A stretch of DNA of 64,000 nucleotides, taken from Holophagales bacterium (GTDB lineage Bacteria; Acidobacteriota; Thermoanaerobaculia; Multivoradales; Multivoraceae). Made by a program: the position numbers and the translations under genes. Numbering within the stretch: the stretch's first letter is position 1; each line of letters opens with the position of its first letter. The stretch is from contig VYDI01000008.1 of NCBI GenBank assembly GCA_009843505.1, positions 167,199 through 231,198 of the forward strand, in the 5' to 3' direction. Under the pieces are notes generated by a model. That model saw only the letters and a list, made by a program, of their open reading frames with translations, did not search any database and was not told the origin of the DNA. Shown here one piece after another: positions 34,216-42,764 of this stretch.

Positions 34216-35987
34216 CCGCCGCGGGAAAGAGCCCGGGCGCGGGCGTTCGTTACGAGGCGGACGGCCGGCCGCCGACAGTACTCGCCGCGACGATGGGCCT
34301 GCAGTATGCGACTCTCTGCGTCGCCGGCATCGTCCTGACGCCGGCGATCATCGTACGCGCCGCCGGGGGCAGCGACGAGTACCTGGCCTGGGCGGTGTTC
34401 GCGGCGATCTTCGTGAGCGGTATCGCCACGATCCTGCAGGCGGTGCGTCTGTGGCGGATCGGCGCCGGCTACATCCTGCTCATGGGCACGTCGGGTGCGT
34501 TCATCGCGGTCAGCATCGCCGCTCTTAGCCAGGGCGGTCCCATGCTCCTCGCCAAGCTGGTCATCGTCTCGTCGCTGTTCCAGTTCCTGCTTTCCGCGCG
34601 GCTCCTGCTGCTGCGGAGGTTGTTCACGACGACCGTCACGGGCACGGTCATCATGCTGATCTCGGTCAGCGTGATGCCGATCATGTTCAACCAGTTGACC
34701 CTGGTTCCCGACGATGCGCCCCGTGCCGCTGCTCCGATCACGTTCGTCGTGGCCATCGCTGTCATGGCCGGATTCGGCCTGCGGGCCAGGGGGATTGGAC
34801 GGTTGTGGGCGCCGGTCGCGGGCGTTGTGGCCGGCTCGATCGTTGCCGCGTTTCTCGGGCTCTACGACTTTGAGCAGGTAGCCGCGGCTGCCTGGATCGG
34901 CGCCCCGGCCGGCGGCTGGCCCGGCTTCGACCTGTCCTTCGGGCCGGCCTTCTGGGCGTTGCTGCCGGGCTTCGTCATCGTCACGTTGATCGGCGCGGTG
35001 GAAACGATCGGTGATGCCGTGGGTATCCAGCGTGTCTCCTGGCGGACGCCGCGGGCGCCCGACTACCGGGCGGTACAGGGTGCCGTCGCCGCCGATGGAC
35101 TGGGCAACCTGCTTTCCGGGATCGCCGGCACCGTGCCTAACACGACGTACTCGAGCAGCATCTCGGTCACGGAACTCACCGGTGTGGCCTCGCGCCGGGT
35201 GGGGATGTGGATCGGGATCATCTTCCTCGGTCTGGCCTTCCTGCCCAAGGCGCTTTCCCTGATTCTCGCGATTCCCGGTCCGGTCGTCGGCGCGTACGGG
35301 CTGGTGCTGATCGCCATCCTGTTCGTGCTCGGGGCCCGTATAGCCGGTCACGGGGGGATCGACTACCGGAAAGCCCTGGTGATCGGCGTGTCGTTCTGGA
35401 TCGGCGTCGGTTTCGAGAACGGCCTGATCTTCAGCGACCAGCTCGGCGGCTGGGCGGCCTCGATCCTGGGCAACGGCATGACCGCCGGCGGTCTGACCGC
35501 CATCGGTCTGACCGCCTTCCTCGAGTCGACCGGCCCGCGCCGTCGGCGGCTCGAGGTCGAGGTCACGCCCAGGTCGGCCTCACGGATCGGCGGCTTTCTC
35601 CGGACCCTGGCGGAACGGGCGCGGTGGACGCCCGAGGCCTGCGATCGCCTCTGGTCGGCCGGTGAAGAGGCGCTGCTCAGCCTGGCCGGCCTCGACGAGG
35701 AGGAGGGCGGCCGGAAGCGCAGCCTTCTCGTGGTCGCGAGAGTCGACCGTCAGACGGCCGAACTCGAGTTCATCGCGGCGCCTGGTGGAAGCAACATCGA
35801 GGACCGGCTGGTGGTCATGGCGCCCGATGCTCCCGTCCCCATCGAGAACGAGCTGTCGCTGCGGCTGCTGCGGCACGTGTCGACCTCGGTGCAGCACCAG
35901 CAGTACCACGATACGGATGTCCTCACGGTCATCGTCAGCAGCGACAGCCAGGAACCGACGGGTCAGGTGGACACGGCGGGAATCTAG
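34212..35987 (+). CDS. NCS2-type nucleobase permease with C-terminal RsbW-like ATPase domain
   Basis: 591 residues. Residues 1-440 form about 12-14 transmembrane helices of the xanthine/uracil permease family (GLQYATLCVAGIVLTPAIIVRAAGG near the start; a later GAVETIGDAVG substrate-site helix and GLGNLLSGIAGTVPNTTYSSS). Residues about 445-580 are soluble and resemble HATPase_c_2/RsbW kinases: RIGGFLRTLAERARWTPEACDRLWSAGEEALLSL matches the helix with the N-box, but the usual Asn is absent and the DNG box reads APGGS. So nucleotide binding is doubtful. Two genes downstream is a STAS protein, the natural partner of RsbW. The start overlaps the HMGL-like gene. Confidence 0.85.
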   Translation: MTAAGKSPGAGVRYEADGRPPTVLAATMGLQYATLCVAGIVLTPAIIVRAAGGSDEYLAWAVFAAIFVSGIATILQAVRLWRIGAGYILLMGTSGAFIAVSIAALSQGGPMLLAKLVIVSSLFQFLLSARLLLLRRLFTTTVTGTVIMLISVSVMPIMFNQLTLVPDDAPRAAAPITFVVAIAVMAGFGLRARGIGRLWAPVAGVVAGSIVAAFLGLYDFEQVAAAAWIGAPAGGWPGFDLSFGPAFWALLPGFVIVTLIGAVETIGDAVGIQRVSWRTPRAPDYRAVQGAVAADGLGNLLSGIAGTVPNTTYSSSISVTELTGVASRRVGMWIGIIFLGLAFLPKALSLILAIPGPVVGAYGLVLIAILFVLGARIAGHGGIDYRKALVIGVSFWIGVGFENGLIFSDQLGGWAASILGNGMTAGGLTAIGLTAFLESTGPRRRRLEVEVTPRSASRIGGFLRTLAERARWTPEACDRLWSAGEEALLSLAGLDEEEGGRKRSLLVVARVDRQTAELEFIAAPGGSNIEDRLVVMAPDAPVPIENELSLRLLRHVSTSVQHQQYHDTDVLTVIVSSDSQEPTGQVDTAGI

Positions 35988-36005
35988 GAGAGCGCGTCCT
36001 TCCTG

Positions 36006-36011
36006 TAGGAT
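36006..36011 (+). promoter_or_regulatory. Possible -10 box TAGGAT upstream of the GPP34 gene
   Basis: TAGGAT sits in the 76-base gap after the permease gene, 52 bases before the GTG at 36064. It may give the GPP34 and STAS genes their own transcript. No -35 is convincing. Confidence 0.3.
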
Positions 36012-36063
36012 TCCGCGGCGGATATGACCTCTCCGTGAAACGAACTGCGAGCGCCATAGCCAC

Positions 36064-36741
36064 GTGAGTGACAGCCCCCACCTGACCTTCGTGGAGGAGA
36101 TTCTGCTTCTTCTCCTGGACGACGATTCCGGTGCGATGAAGCGTGTCGCGCCCAACGTGATGGAGCTGCTGCTCGCCGGCGCGATCCTGATGGACCTCGC
36201 GCTGCGTGGACGCCTGGATTGCGATCTCCAGCGACTCGTCGTCGTTGATCCGACGCCGGTAGGCGAGGAGATACTCGACGGTCCGCTGGCGGAGATCGCG
36301 GAGGCCGCCGACGAGGCCGACGCCCGCACCTGGGTGGTGCGTCTCTCGGCCCGTAGCAAGCAGGTCCAGGAGGCTGCCCTCGCGCGCCTCGTCGAACGGG
36401 GAATCCTCCGGGTAGAGGATCGGAGCTTCCTGTGGGTGTTTGGCAGCCGCCGCTATCCGATGGTCGACGACCGGGAAGAGCGGGAGGTCAAGCTGCGAAT
36501 CCTCGACGTGCTCCTGAGCGACCGGATTCCCGCGCCCAGAGATGTCGCCCTCATCTGCCTGGCCGATGCGTCGAACGCCTTCCAGGTCATCCTGAGCGCG
36601 CAGGAACTGCGCCACGCCGCGGCCCGGATCGAGTTGGTGCGCGGCTTCGATCTGATCGGTCAGGCGATGGGCCGGGCGATTCAGAAGTCCGTTCAGGACA
36701 TTGCCGCCGCGACTGCGACGGCGCATCATCCCTTCTACTGA
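36064..36741 (+). CDS. GPP34 (Golgi phosphoprotein 3-like) domain protein
   Basis: 225 residues from GTG. The GPP34 fold is recognised from LTFVEEILLLLLDDDSGAM at the start, followed by VMELLLAGAILMDLALRGRLD, and LARLVERGILRVED and ISDRRYP-like WVFGSRRYPMVDD further on. In eukaryotes GOLPH3 binds phosphoinositides and membrane enzymes. Bacterial members are cytoplasmic or membrane-peripheral with unknown function. The place between a permease with a kinase-like tail and a STAS protein suggests a role in membrane-linked regulation. This is inference only. Confidence 0.85.
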   Translation: MSDSPHLTFVEEILLLLLDDDSGAMKRVAPNVMELLLAGAILMDLALRGRLDCDLQRLVVVDPTPVGEEILDGPLAEIAEAADEADARTWVVRLSARSKQVQEAALARLVERGILRVEDRSFLWVFGSRRYPMVDDREEREVKLRILDVLLSDRIPAPRDVALICLADASNAFQVILSAQELRHAAARIELVRGFDLIGQAMGRAIQKSVQDIAAATATAHHPFY

Positions 36742-36770
36742 GTGCGAACAAGACGCAAAGAGGTGTGTAC

Positions 36771-37142
36771 GTGATCGAGAGCATCAAGATCGGGAAGTCG
36801 GCAATCGGGGGCGAGACGGTTGGCGACGTAACCGTTTGGGTGCCGGAAGGGCGGGTCGACGCCTCGAGCGCGCCGGACCTGGAGCAGGCGATGACGTCCG
36901 AGATCGCGGAAGGCGGAGAGGCCGTCGTCCTCGACCTGAGCCGCACCCGCTACATGAGCAGCGCCGGCCTCCGCGTCGTACTCGTCGTGGCCCGCCAACT
37001 GCAGGCGCGCAAGGGGAAGTTCGCCGTCTGCGGCCTGAACGACGAAGTGAAGGAACTCTTCGAGGTTTCCGGCTTCAGCCTGATCGTAGGCATCGAGGCG
37101 GACCGCGACGCCGCGGTCGCCGCCGTCCAGCAGTCCGGCTGA
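36771..37142 (+). CDS. STAS domain protein, anti-sigma factor antagonist
   Basis: 123 residues from GTG 36771, with a Shine-Dalgarno AAAGAGG 7 bases upstream; the longer open frame overlapping GPP34 is rejected. The STAS fold is complete: VWVPEGRVDASSAPDLEQAM, then VVLDLSRTRYMSSAGLRVVLVVARQLQ, with the conserved phosphorylatable Ser in MSSAGL intact. Such proteins (SpoIIAA/RsbV) bind RsbW-type kinases and are switched off by phosphorylation. The only kinase-like domain nearby is the tail of the permease 0.8 kb upstream. It starts 29 bases after the GPP34 stop. Confidence 0.92.
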   Translation: MIESIKIGKSAIGGETVGDVTVWVPEGRVDASSAPDLEQAMTSEIAEGGEAVVLDLSRTRYMSSAGLRVVLVVARQLQARKGKFAVCGLNDEVKELFEVSGFSLIVGIEADRDAAVAAVQQSG

Positions 37143-37159
37143 CCTTCGCGCGGCAGGAC

Positions 37160-37185
37160 TGGGTGCGCCGGCGTCCCCGCCGGCA
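37160..37185 (+). repeat. Dispersed 26-bp GC palindromic element, copy B
   Basis: CTGGGTGCGCCGGCGTCCCC followed by GCCGGC, with a second hairpin (CCGGCGcgaaGCGCCGG) right after it. It lies in the 87-base gap between the convergent STAS and Gfo/Idh genes and could terminate or stabilise both transcripts. Confidence 0.85.
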
Positions 37186-37229
37186 TCCGGCGCGAAGCGC
37201 CGGCTTTGGACCTTCTGCCGCGCGAACCT

Positions 37230-38564
37230 CTACAGCGTCCAGCCGTCCCGATAGGTCGGCTGGATGTACTCCCGCGGCACCTCGACGCCGTTCGTCACCT
37301 TCAGCTTCTTCGGATTCCAGACGATCTCCTGCTGGGTGCGGACCGCCAGGTTGCCGAGCAGCGCCGTCTCGGTCATCGGACCCGCGTGATCGGCGAAGTT
37401 GGAGCCGTCGGGGTTCGTCGTGCCGGCCTTGATCGCGTCGATCCACTGCTTGTAGTGCCCTTCGGTCCGCTCGTAGACCTGGGGCAGCGGGTTCTTCGTG
37501 ATCTTCTCGTGGAGCTTTGACGGGTAGATCGTGGGCCTGCCGGCGTAGATGTCGGCGACGATCACGCCCTCGGTGCCCACAAAGAGCTGACCGCTGTTGC
37601 GCGGCGGCCACTTGCCCTCCCACACCTTGGGCATCGCCGGCGTCAGGTTGCCGTCGCGCCAGACGACCGTCATCTTCGGCCGGTTGCCGCGGGCCGGGTA
37701 CTCGAAGGTGATCCGTGTGGCGGCCGGTGCCGACTCCTTGAACAACGGCGTGGACTCGGCGTAAACGGACGAGGGATCACGCAGGTCGAAGATCCAGAAC
37801 GCCGCGTCCATCGCATGGCAGGCGATGTCGCCGATGGCGCCCGTGCCGAAGTCCCACCAGCCGCGCCAGGCGAACGGGTGGTAGTAGTCGGGGTGGTAGG
37901 GGCGCTCCGGCGCCGGGCCGAGCCAGAGGTCCCACTTGACGTGGTCGGGCACCTCGTGAACTTCCTTGGGGCGCTTGATCGCCTGCGGCCAGATCGGCCG
38001 GTTGGTCCAGTACTCGACGCGGTTCACCTCGCCGATCACGCCGCCCTCGATCCACTCGCGGATCAGGCGCGTGCCCTCCGCGGCGTGGCCCTGGTTGCCC
38101 ATCTGGGTCGCCGTGCCGGCCTTGCGGGCGGCCTTGCCGACCATCCGCGCCTCTCCGATCGTGCGCGTCAGGGGCTTCTGCGTGAAGACGTGGAGGCCGC
38201 GCTCCAGAGCCGCGACGGTGATCGCGGCATGGGTGTGGTCGGCGGTCGAGACCAGCACCGCGTCGAGTTCGCTGTGTGCGTCGAACATCTCGCGGTAGTC
38301 GTGGTAGCGGGCCGCATCCGGGTGGGCGTTCATCGTCTCCTCGGCGCGCTTCCAGTCGATGTCGCAGAGCGCCACGATGTTCTCGCTGGCGACGCCGGCG
38401 ACGTCGCTGCGGCCCTTGCCACCGGCGCCGATGGCCGCGATGTTCAGCTTGTCGCTGGGCGCCTCTTCGCCGCGTCCGAGGACGTGGCGGGGGACGATCA
38501 TCAAGCCGGCGCCGGCCGCAGCGGCGCCGAGCACGCTGCGGCGGCTCAGGTCTTGTTCGGGCAT
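37230..38564 (-). CDS. Tat-exported Gfo/Idh/MocA family oxidoreductase
   Basis: 444 residues. A twin-arginine signal (SRRSVLGAAAAGAGL) precedes the Rossmann start NIAAIGAGGKGRSDV. The family motif reads HVFTQKPLTRTIGEA, and WDFGTGAIGDIACHAMDAAFW is the typical motif of the periplasmic branch common in Planctomycetota and Acidobacteriota. Tat export implies that the protein folds with its NAD(P) cofactor in the cytoplasm and works in the periplasm, perhaps on sugars or glycosides. The substrate is unknown. It is divergent from the PQQ dehydrogenase gene, 55 bases away. Confidence 0.92.
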   Translation of the reverse strand: MPEQDLSRRSVLGAAAAGAGLMIVPRHVLGRGEEAPSDKLNIAAIGAGGKGRSDVAGVASENIVALCDIDWKRAEETMNAHPDAARYHDYREMFDAHSELDAVLVSTADHTHAAITVAALERGLHVFTQKPLTRTIGEARMVGKAARKAGTATQMGNQGHAAEGTRLIREWIEGGVIGEVNRVEYWTNRPIWPQAIKRPKEVHEVPDHVKWDLWLGPAPERPYHPDYYHPFAWRGWWDFGTGAIGDIACHAMDAAFWIFDLRDPSSVYAESTPLFKESAPAATRITFEYPARGNRPKMTVVWRDGNLTPAMPKVWEGKWPPRNSGQLFVGTEGVIVADIYAGRPTIYPSKLHEKITKNPLPQVYERTEGHYKQWIDAIKAGTTNPDGSNFADHAGPMTETALLGNLAVRTQQEIVWNPKKLKVTNGVEVPREYIQPTYRDGWTL

Positions 38565-38604
38565 GAGGGAGTGCCTTTCGCTGTGGTGGTGTTCGAGTGT
38601 GCGT

Positions 38605-38610
38605 TAGGTT
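38605..38610 (+). promoter_or_regulatory. Possible -10 box TAGGTT for the PQQ dehydrogenase
   Basis: TAGGTT ends 9 bases before the ATG at 38620 and lies in the loop of a GTGCG/CGCAC inverted repeat, which could be a repressor site. No Shine-Dalgarno separates it from the start. Confidence 0.45.
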
Positions 38611-38619
38611 AGCGCACTC

Positions 38620-40626
38620 ATGACGAACGCGAAGGTCAGCTGTATGTGTTGGTTTACGGTGGCGCTGGCCGGTTTTGCCGCCGCCGCCGCGGCCGAGACC
38701 GGCGAGCAGGGTCGCTCCGCCCACGGCGAGTGGCAACACCACGGCGGCGACCACGCCTCGAGCCGCTACTCGCCGCTGGCCCAGATCGACGGTTCGAACT
38801 TCAGCCGGCTCGAGGTCGCCTGGCGCTGGCGCACAGCGGACCACGAGGTGCCGCTGGACGTGCTGCCGGGCTACGACACGGGGTTCTATCGCTCCGTTCC
38901 CTTGATGATCGGTGGCCGCCTGTTCGCGCCGACCAGCCTGGGCCAAGTGGCGTTGCTCGACCCGGCGACTGGCGAGCAGGAATGGGTCTACAACCCGAAG
39001 ACCTGGGAGCGCGGCGGCACCACGATGCGGCCGGTCGGCGCCCGCGGCATCGAGTACTGGTCGGACGGCGGGAAGGAGCGGCTGTTCGTCGCCACGATCG
39101 GCCGCCAGCTCGTCTCGATCGACGCCGCTACCGGTGAGGCCGACCGTGCGTTCGGCGAGGACGGCGTGGTCGACCTGGCGCAGGATCTCGGCCCCGGCGA
39201 CTACGCGATCCGCCACATCACCCACGGCGCGCCGCCGATCGTCGTCGGCACCAGCGTGATCGTCGGCTCGAAGATCTTCGACTACTCGATCAGGAGCGAC
39301 GCGCCGCCCGGTCATGTCCGCGCCTACGACGTCCATACGGGCGAGTTCAAGTGGCGCTTCAACACGATCCCGCGGGACGGCGAGTACGGCGTCGAGACCT
39401 GGGAGAACGAGTCCTGGCGGACGGCCGGCAACGCGAACGTGTGGGCGTCGATGAGCGCCGACCACGAGCTGGGCTACGTCTACCTGCCGATCAGCACGCC
39501 CTCCAACGACTACTACGGGGCCGACCGGCCCGGCGACAACCTCTTCGCCGAGAGCCTGGTCTGCGTCGACGCGGAGACGGGCGAGCGCGTCTGGCACTTC
39601 CAGACCGTCCGCCACGGCATCTGGGACTACGACATCGCCTCGGCGCCGAACCTCCTCGACATCGTCGTCGACGGCAAGCTGATCAAGGCGGTCGCCCAGG
39701 TTTCGAAGACCGGCTTCACGTACGTGTTCGACCGGGCCACCGGCGAGCCGGTGTGGCCGATCGAGGACCGGCCCGTGAACCACCAGTCGACGGTGCCGGG
39801 CGAGAAGCTGGCGGAGACCCAGCCGTTCCCGACCAGGCCGCCCGCCTTCGAGCGCCAGGGCGTCAGCGAGGACGACCTGATCGACTGGACGCCGGAACTG
39901 CGCGAAGAGGCACTGAAGATCGCGGAGAAGCTGGTGCTCGCGCCCATGTTCCCGCCCCTGATCGTCAAGGGTGAGGGCGGCAAGGAGGGCGTGATGGTCG
40001 TCCCGGGGGCCGCCGGTGGCGCGAACCACCCCGGAGCGTCCGTCGACCCGAGGACCGCTGTGCTCTTCGTCGAGTCGCAGAACCGGCCCACCGGGATGTC
40101 GCTGATCGAGCCGGATGCGGCGCGCCGTCCGGACTGGCGGTACGTGATCGACTACGTCGACACGGGTGGGCCACAGGGCCTGCCCCTGACGAAGCCGCCG
40201 TACCGGACGATTACCGCGATCGACCTGAATCGTGGTGAGCACCTCTGGCGCATCCCTGTCGGTCCGGGCCCGAAGAACCATCCGGCCATCGCTCACCTGA
40301 ACCTCGGCGACATGGGCACGATCTACTTCGGTATGCCGGCGGACGGCGGTCTGCTCGTCACCCGCACGCTCCTGATCGGCTTCGTGGCCCTGCCCGACGA
40401 GGCCAATCCCCGCACCAGCAGCGGTGGCCTCCTGCGCGCCTACGACAAGGCGACAGGCGAACTGCTCGCCGAAGTGAGAACGGACGTCTGGCTGCACGGC
40501 CCGCCTATGACCTACATGCATGAGGGCCGGCAGTACATCGTCATCGCCGGGGGCGGCGCCCGCAATCGCCGGATCCCCGATGAGTTGATCGCCTTTGCGT
40601 TACCGGAGTCCCTGACCGATGCTTAA
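38620..40626 (+). CDS. PQQ-dependent dehydrogenase (quinoprotein beta-propeller), exported
   Basis: 668 residues. A signal peptide (CWFTVALAGFAAAAAAET) is followed by the eight-bladed PQQ propeller: GEWQHHGGDHASSRYSPLAQIDGSNFSRLEVAWRWRT is the standard entry, and recurring DxxTGE-type blades (DAATGEADRA, DPATGEQEW, DVHTGEFKW, DAETGERVW, DRATGEPVW, DKATGELLA) follow. HGIWDYDIASAPNL and NHPAIAHLNLGDMGTIYFG are late family motifs. No heme-binding CxxCH is present, so electrons must go to a separate acceptor. The class resembles glucose- or membrane-type quinoprotein dehydrogenases; substrate unknown. The stop overlaps the START-like gene by 8 bases. Confidence 0.9.
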   Translation: MTNAKVSCMCWFTVALAGFAAAAAAETGEQGRSAHGEWQHHGGDHASSRYSPLAQIDGSNFSRLEVAWRWRTADHEVPLDVLPGYDTGFYRSVPLMIGGRLFAPTSLGQVALLDPATGEQEWVYNPKTWERGGTTMRPVGARGIEYWSDGGKERLFVATIGRQLVSIDAATGEADRAFGEDGVVDLAQDLGPGDYAIRHITHGAPPIVVGTSVIVGSKIFDYSIRSDAPPGHVRAYDVHTGEFKWRFNTIPRDGEYGVETWENESWRTAGNANVWASMSADHELGYVYLPISTPSNDYYGADRPGDNLFAESLVCVDAETGERVWHFQTVRHGIWDYDIASAPNLLDIVVDGKLIKAVAQVSKTGFTYVFDRATGEPVWPIEDRPVNHQSTVPGEKLAETQPFPTRPPAFERQGVSEDDLIDWTPELREEALKIAEKLVLAPMFPPLIVKGEGGKEGVMVVPGAAGGANHPGASVDPRTAVLFVESQNRPTGMSLIEPDAARRPDWRYVIDYVDTGGPQGLPLTKPPYRTITAIDLNRGEHLWRIPVGPGPKNHPAIAHLNLGDMGTIYFGMPADGGLLVTRTLLIGFVALPDEANPRTSSGGLLRAYDKATGELLAEVRTDVWLHGPPMTYMHEGRQYIVIAGGGARNRRIPDELIAFALPESLTDA

Positions 40627-41320
40627 GCCCGCGGCAGTTGCCCTCGTCTCTCTAGCCGCCCTGCCGGCCTCAACCATCGCCGAGTGCGAACCGCGGGAGG
40701 CTGAAGGTCCCGTCACGGTCGAGTCCTGCCCGATCGACGACGCCGATTATCCCCTCGTGCGCGCCGAGATGACGGTGCCCGGCTCGATTTCGGCAGTCAT
40801 CGCTCTTCTGGACGATGCGGCCGCGTGCTCCGACTGGCAGGCCATGTGCACGGAAGAAACGGCCACGCCGCTCGACGCCCCGTTCCAGACCCTCCGCCAG
40901 CGCGTGTCGGGCAAGGGCATCACCCGGCGGATCTCGATGAACAGCGCTGCTTGGTGGCGGACCGAGGACGGCCACGTTGTGGGCGACATGATCGGTGCCG
41001 ACGATCAGACGCCCGCCTTCAAGGGCAAGCGCGTGCTCTGCATGCGCACCCGCTGGTTCCTCTCGCCGGGCGACGAGGAAGGAACGGTCACGGTCGTCCA
41101 GAAGAGCGTCAGCGATCCGCAGCCGCCCTTCGGCATGGGCGCCGGGGTCGTGACGCCGCGCACCGCGAAGACCCTGCTCGAGACCTTCACGAACATGAGC
41201 ACCAGACTCGCGAGCGGCCAGCACGGTGCCGGCCCGGCGATCGAGTCGCTGCCGCTGCTGGAGGCCGAACTGCCGGGAGTCGGCGAAGAGTTCGCCCGCT
41301 GCCAGGCGGCGCGCAAGTAG
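40619..41320 (+). CDS. Exported START/SRPBCC-like domain protein
   Basis: 233 residues. A signal peptide (VALVSLAALPASTIA) precedes a soluble domain that looks like the START lipid-binding fold: PLVRAEMTVPGSISAVIALLDDAAACSDWQAMCTEE, then RISMNSAAWWRTEDGHVVG and a final helix ETFTNMSTRLAS. START domains bind lipids or other hydrophobic ligands in a long pocket. Exported bacterial versions are common but uncharacterised. It shares 8 bases with the PQQ dehydrogenase gene and is in the same transcript; its ligand might be connected with that enzyme, without direct evidence. Confidence 0.7.
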   Translation: MLKPAAVALVSLAALPASTIAECEPREAEGPVTVESCPIDDADYPLVRAEMTVPGSISAVIALLDDAAACSDWQAMCTEETATPLDAPFQTLRQRVSGKGITRRISMNSAAWWRTEDGHVVGDMIGADDQTPAFKGKRVLCMRTRWFLSPGDEEGTVTVVQKSVSDPQPPFGMGAGVVTPRTAKTLLETFTNMSTRLASGQHGAGPAIESLPLLEAELPGVGEEFARCQAARK

Positions 41321-41340
41321 AGCGCCGCCGGCGCTTCAAC

Positions 41341-42651
41341 TCAGCGGTCGGCGTTCTCCTCGCCGAACACGCCGTCGAGCACAGCCCGCACGCGTGGCAG
41401 CAGGGGATAGGTCTCCGGGTCGGAGTCCGCGGCGGTGTAGCCGACCCACACGGCGACGAGGTCGCGGTCCGGGTTGACGAGCAGCCCCTGCCCGGCCCAG
41501 CCGCCCTTGTAGACGTCGTCGTTCGTGAACACGAGGTCCCACTGGTAGACGTTGTGCCTCACGCCGGGCGGCCTGCCGCCGAAGCGCGCGTTCTCGAGCA
41601 GGTCCGGCCTGCCGCCATGGAGCAGCAGGTCGATGTGCTCTTCGGGCACGATCCGCTCGGATGAGACCCTGCCGTAGCTCGGCGTGAACAGGAGCCCGAA
41701 GCGAGCCATGTCCCGGGGACGCGCCAGCAGGCCGCCGGAAGTCAGCGCAATCCCGTACCGGTTGGCGTAGATCGAAGCGTCCGCCTCGGCGCCGATGCGG
41801 GTCCACACGTCGCGGCTCAGCGCGTCCTGGAACGGCATGCCGGTGACCTCCTCGACCAGCCAGCCGAGGACGAAGGTGTTCGTGCCGCTGTAATCGTAGC
41901 CCGTGCCCTGTTCGGCCCAGCGGCCGACCTTCAGGCTCCCGAGCATCGTGTAGGGGTCGTCAGGTGTCCGTTCGCTGCGCACGGCGTCGCCCAGCGAGGC
42001 CTCGAACTGGTAGTAGCAGGTGCTCCGGTCGGTGTAGTCACCGTCCGGACAGTCGACGCCGGAGGCCATGTCGAGCACGTTGCGGACGGTGACGCCCTCG
42101 AAGTCCGAGCCCTTGAGCGCGGGCACGTAGCGGTCGACGGGCTGCGCCGTGTCGACCAGCCCGCGGTGCTCGAGGATCGCTACCAGCGTCGCCGGCAAGA
42201 CCTTGGTCACCGACCACCAGATCGGTTTCTCGTGGGGCTGCATCCGCGGGTAGCGCTCGAAGACGATGTCGCCCTGGTGGAGGATGACGATGCCCATCGT
42301 CGTCGAGTGTTCGCCGTGCAGCCAGGCGTCGAACGTCGTCTTGCCGGCCGGCGTGTCGACCGGATGGTCGGCGATCGCGGCCATCGGGCGGGTCGCCAGC
42401 TCCCTGACCGGGCCGTCACGGTAGACGTTGACGGTCGGCACGACCTGGTGGAGGTTCCGGTTGCGCCAGGCCATCGCCTCGCCGGTCTCCGTCCACCAGA
42501 CCTCGTCGGCGGGATCGGGCAAGGCGCGGTGCTGGCGGAGGTTCTCAGCGACGGTGGAAGCCGGTTCGAAGTTCGGCGCGGCGTCCTCCGCGGCCGTGCA
42601 GGCTGCAAGCGCCAGCGTCAGTCCGAGAGCGGCGAGGAGGCTCCGTCGCAT
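41341..42651 (-). CDS. Serine hydrolase, beta-lactamase class C family lipoprotein
   Basis: 436 residues. The lipoprotein signal peptide ends in the lipobox LAAC (residue 18). The nucleophile motif is SVTK in IWWSVTKVLPATLVAIL (about residue 148), and YDYSGTNTFVLGWLVEEVTG carries the Tyr of the YxN motif, although the Asn is replaced by Gly. A late HxG-type motif is not obvious. Members act as DD-peptidases, esterases or amidases; true beta-lactam hydrolysis is unlikely with these changes. A TAGACT box lies 6 bases upstream of the start. The gene is convergent with the START-like gene. Confidence 0.87.
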   Translation of the reverse strand: MRRSLLAALGLTLALAACTAAEDAAPNFEPASTVAENLRQHRALPDPADEVWWTETGEAMAWRNRNLHQVVPTVNVYRDGPVRELATRPMAAIADHPVDTPAGKTTFDAWLHGEHSTTMGIVILHQGDIVFERYPRMQPHEKPIWWSVTKVLPATLVAILEHRGLVDTAQPVDRYVPALKGSDFEGVTVRNVLDMASGVDCPDGDYTDRSTCYYQFEASLGDAVRSERTPDDPYTMLGSLKVGRWAEQGTGYDYSGTNTFVLGWLVEEVTGMPFQDALSRDVWTRIGAEADASIYANRYGIALTSGGLLARPRDMARFGLLFTPSYGRVSSERIVPEEHIDLLLHGGRPDLLENARFGGRPPGVRHNVYQWDLVFTNDDVYKGGWAGQGLLVNPDRDLVAVWVGYTAADSDPETYPLLPRVRAVLDGVFGEENADR

Positions 42652-42657
42652 CGGGGC

Positions 42658-42663
42658 AGTCTA
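42658..42663 (-). promoter_or_regulatory. Possible -10 box TAGACT for the serine hydrolase
   Basis: On the minus strand TAGACT ends 6 bases before the ATG at 42651, with no Shine-Dalgarno between them. Confidence 0.35.
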
Positions 42664-42687
42664 AGGTCCCGGCCGAGTAGGCGCAGA

Positions 42688-42713
42688 CCGGGTGCGCCGG
42701 CGTCCCCGCCGGC
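42688..42713 (+). repeat. Dispersed 26-bp GC palindromic element, copy C
   Basis: CCGGGTGCGCCGGCGTCCCC followed by GCCGGC, with two further hairpins after it (GCCGCCgcaGGCGGC and GGCCGGCCgagaGGCCGGC). It lies between two genes that both point left. Confidence 0.85.
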
Positions 42714-42764
42714 TGCCGCCGCAGGCGGCCGGAACACGGGCCGGCCGAGAGGCCGGCTTCCACT

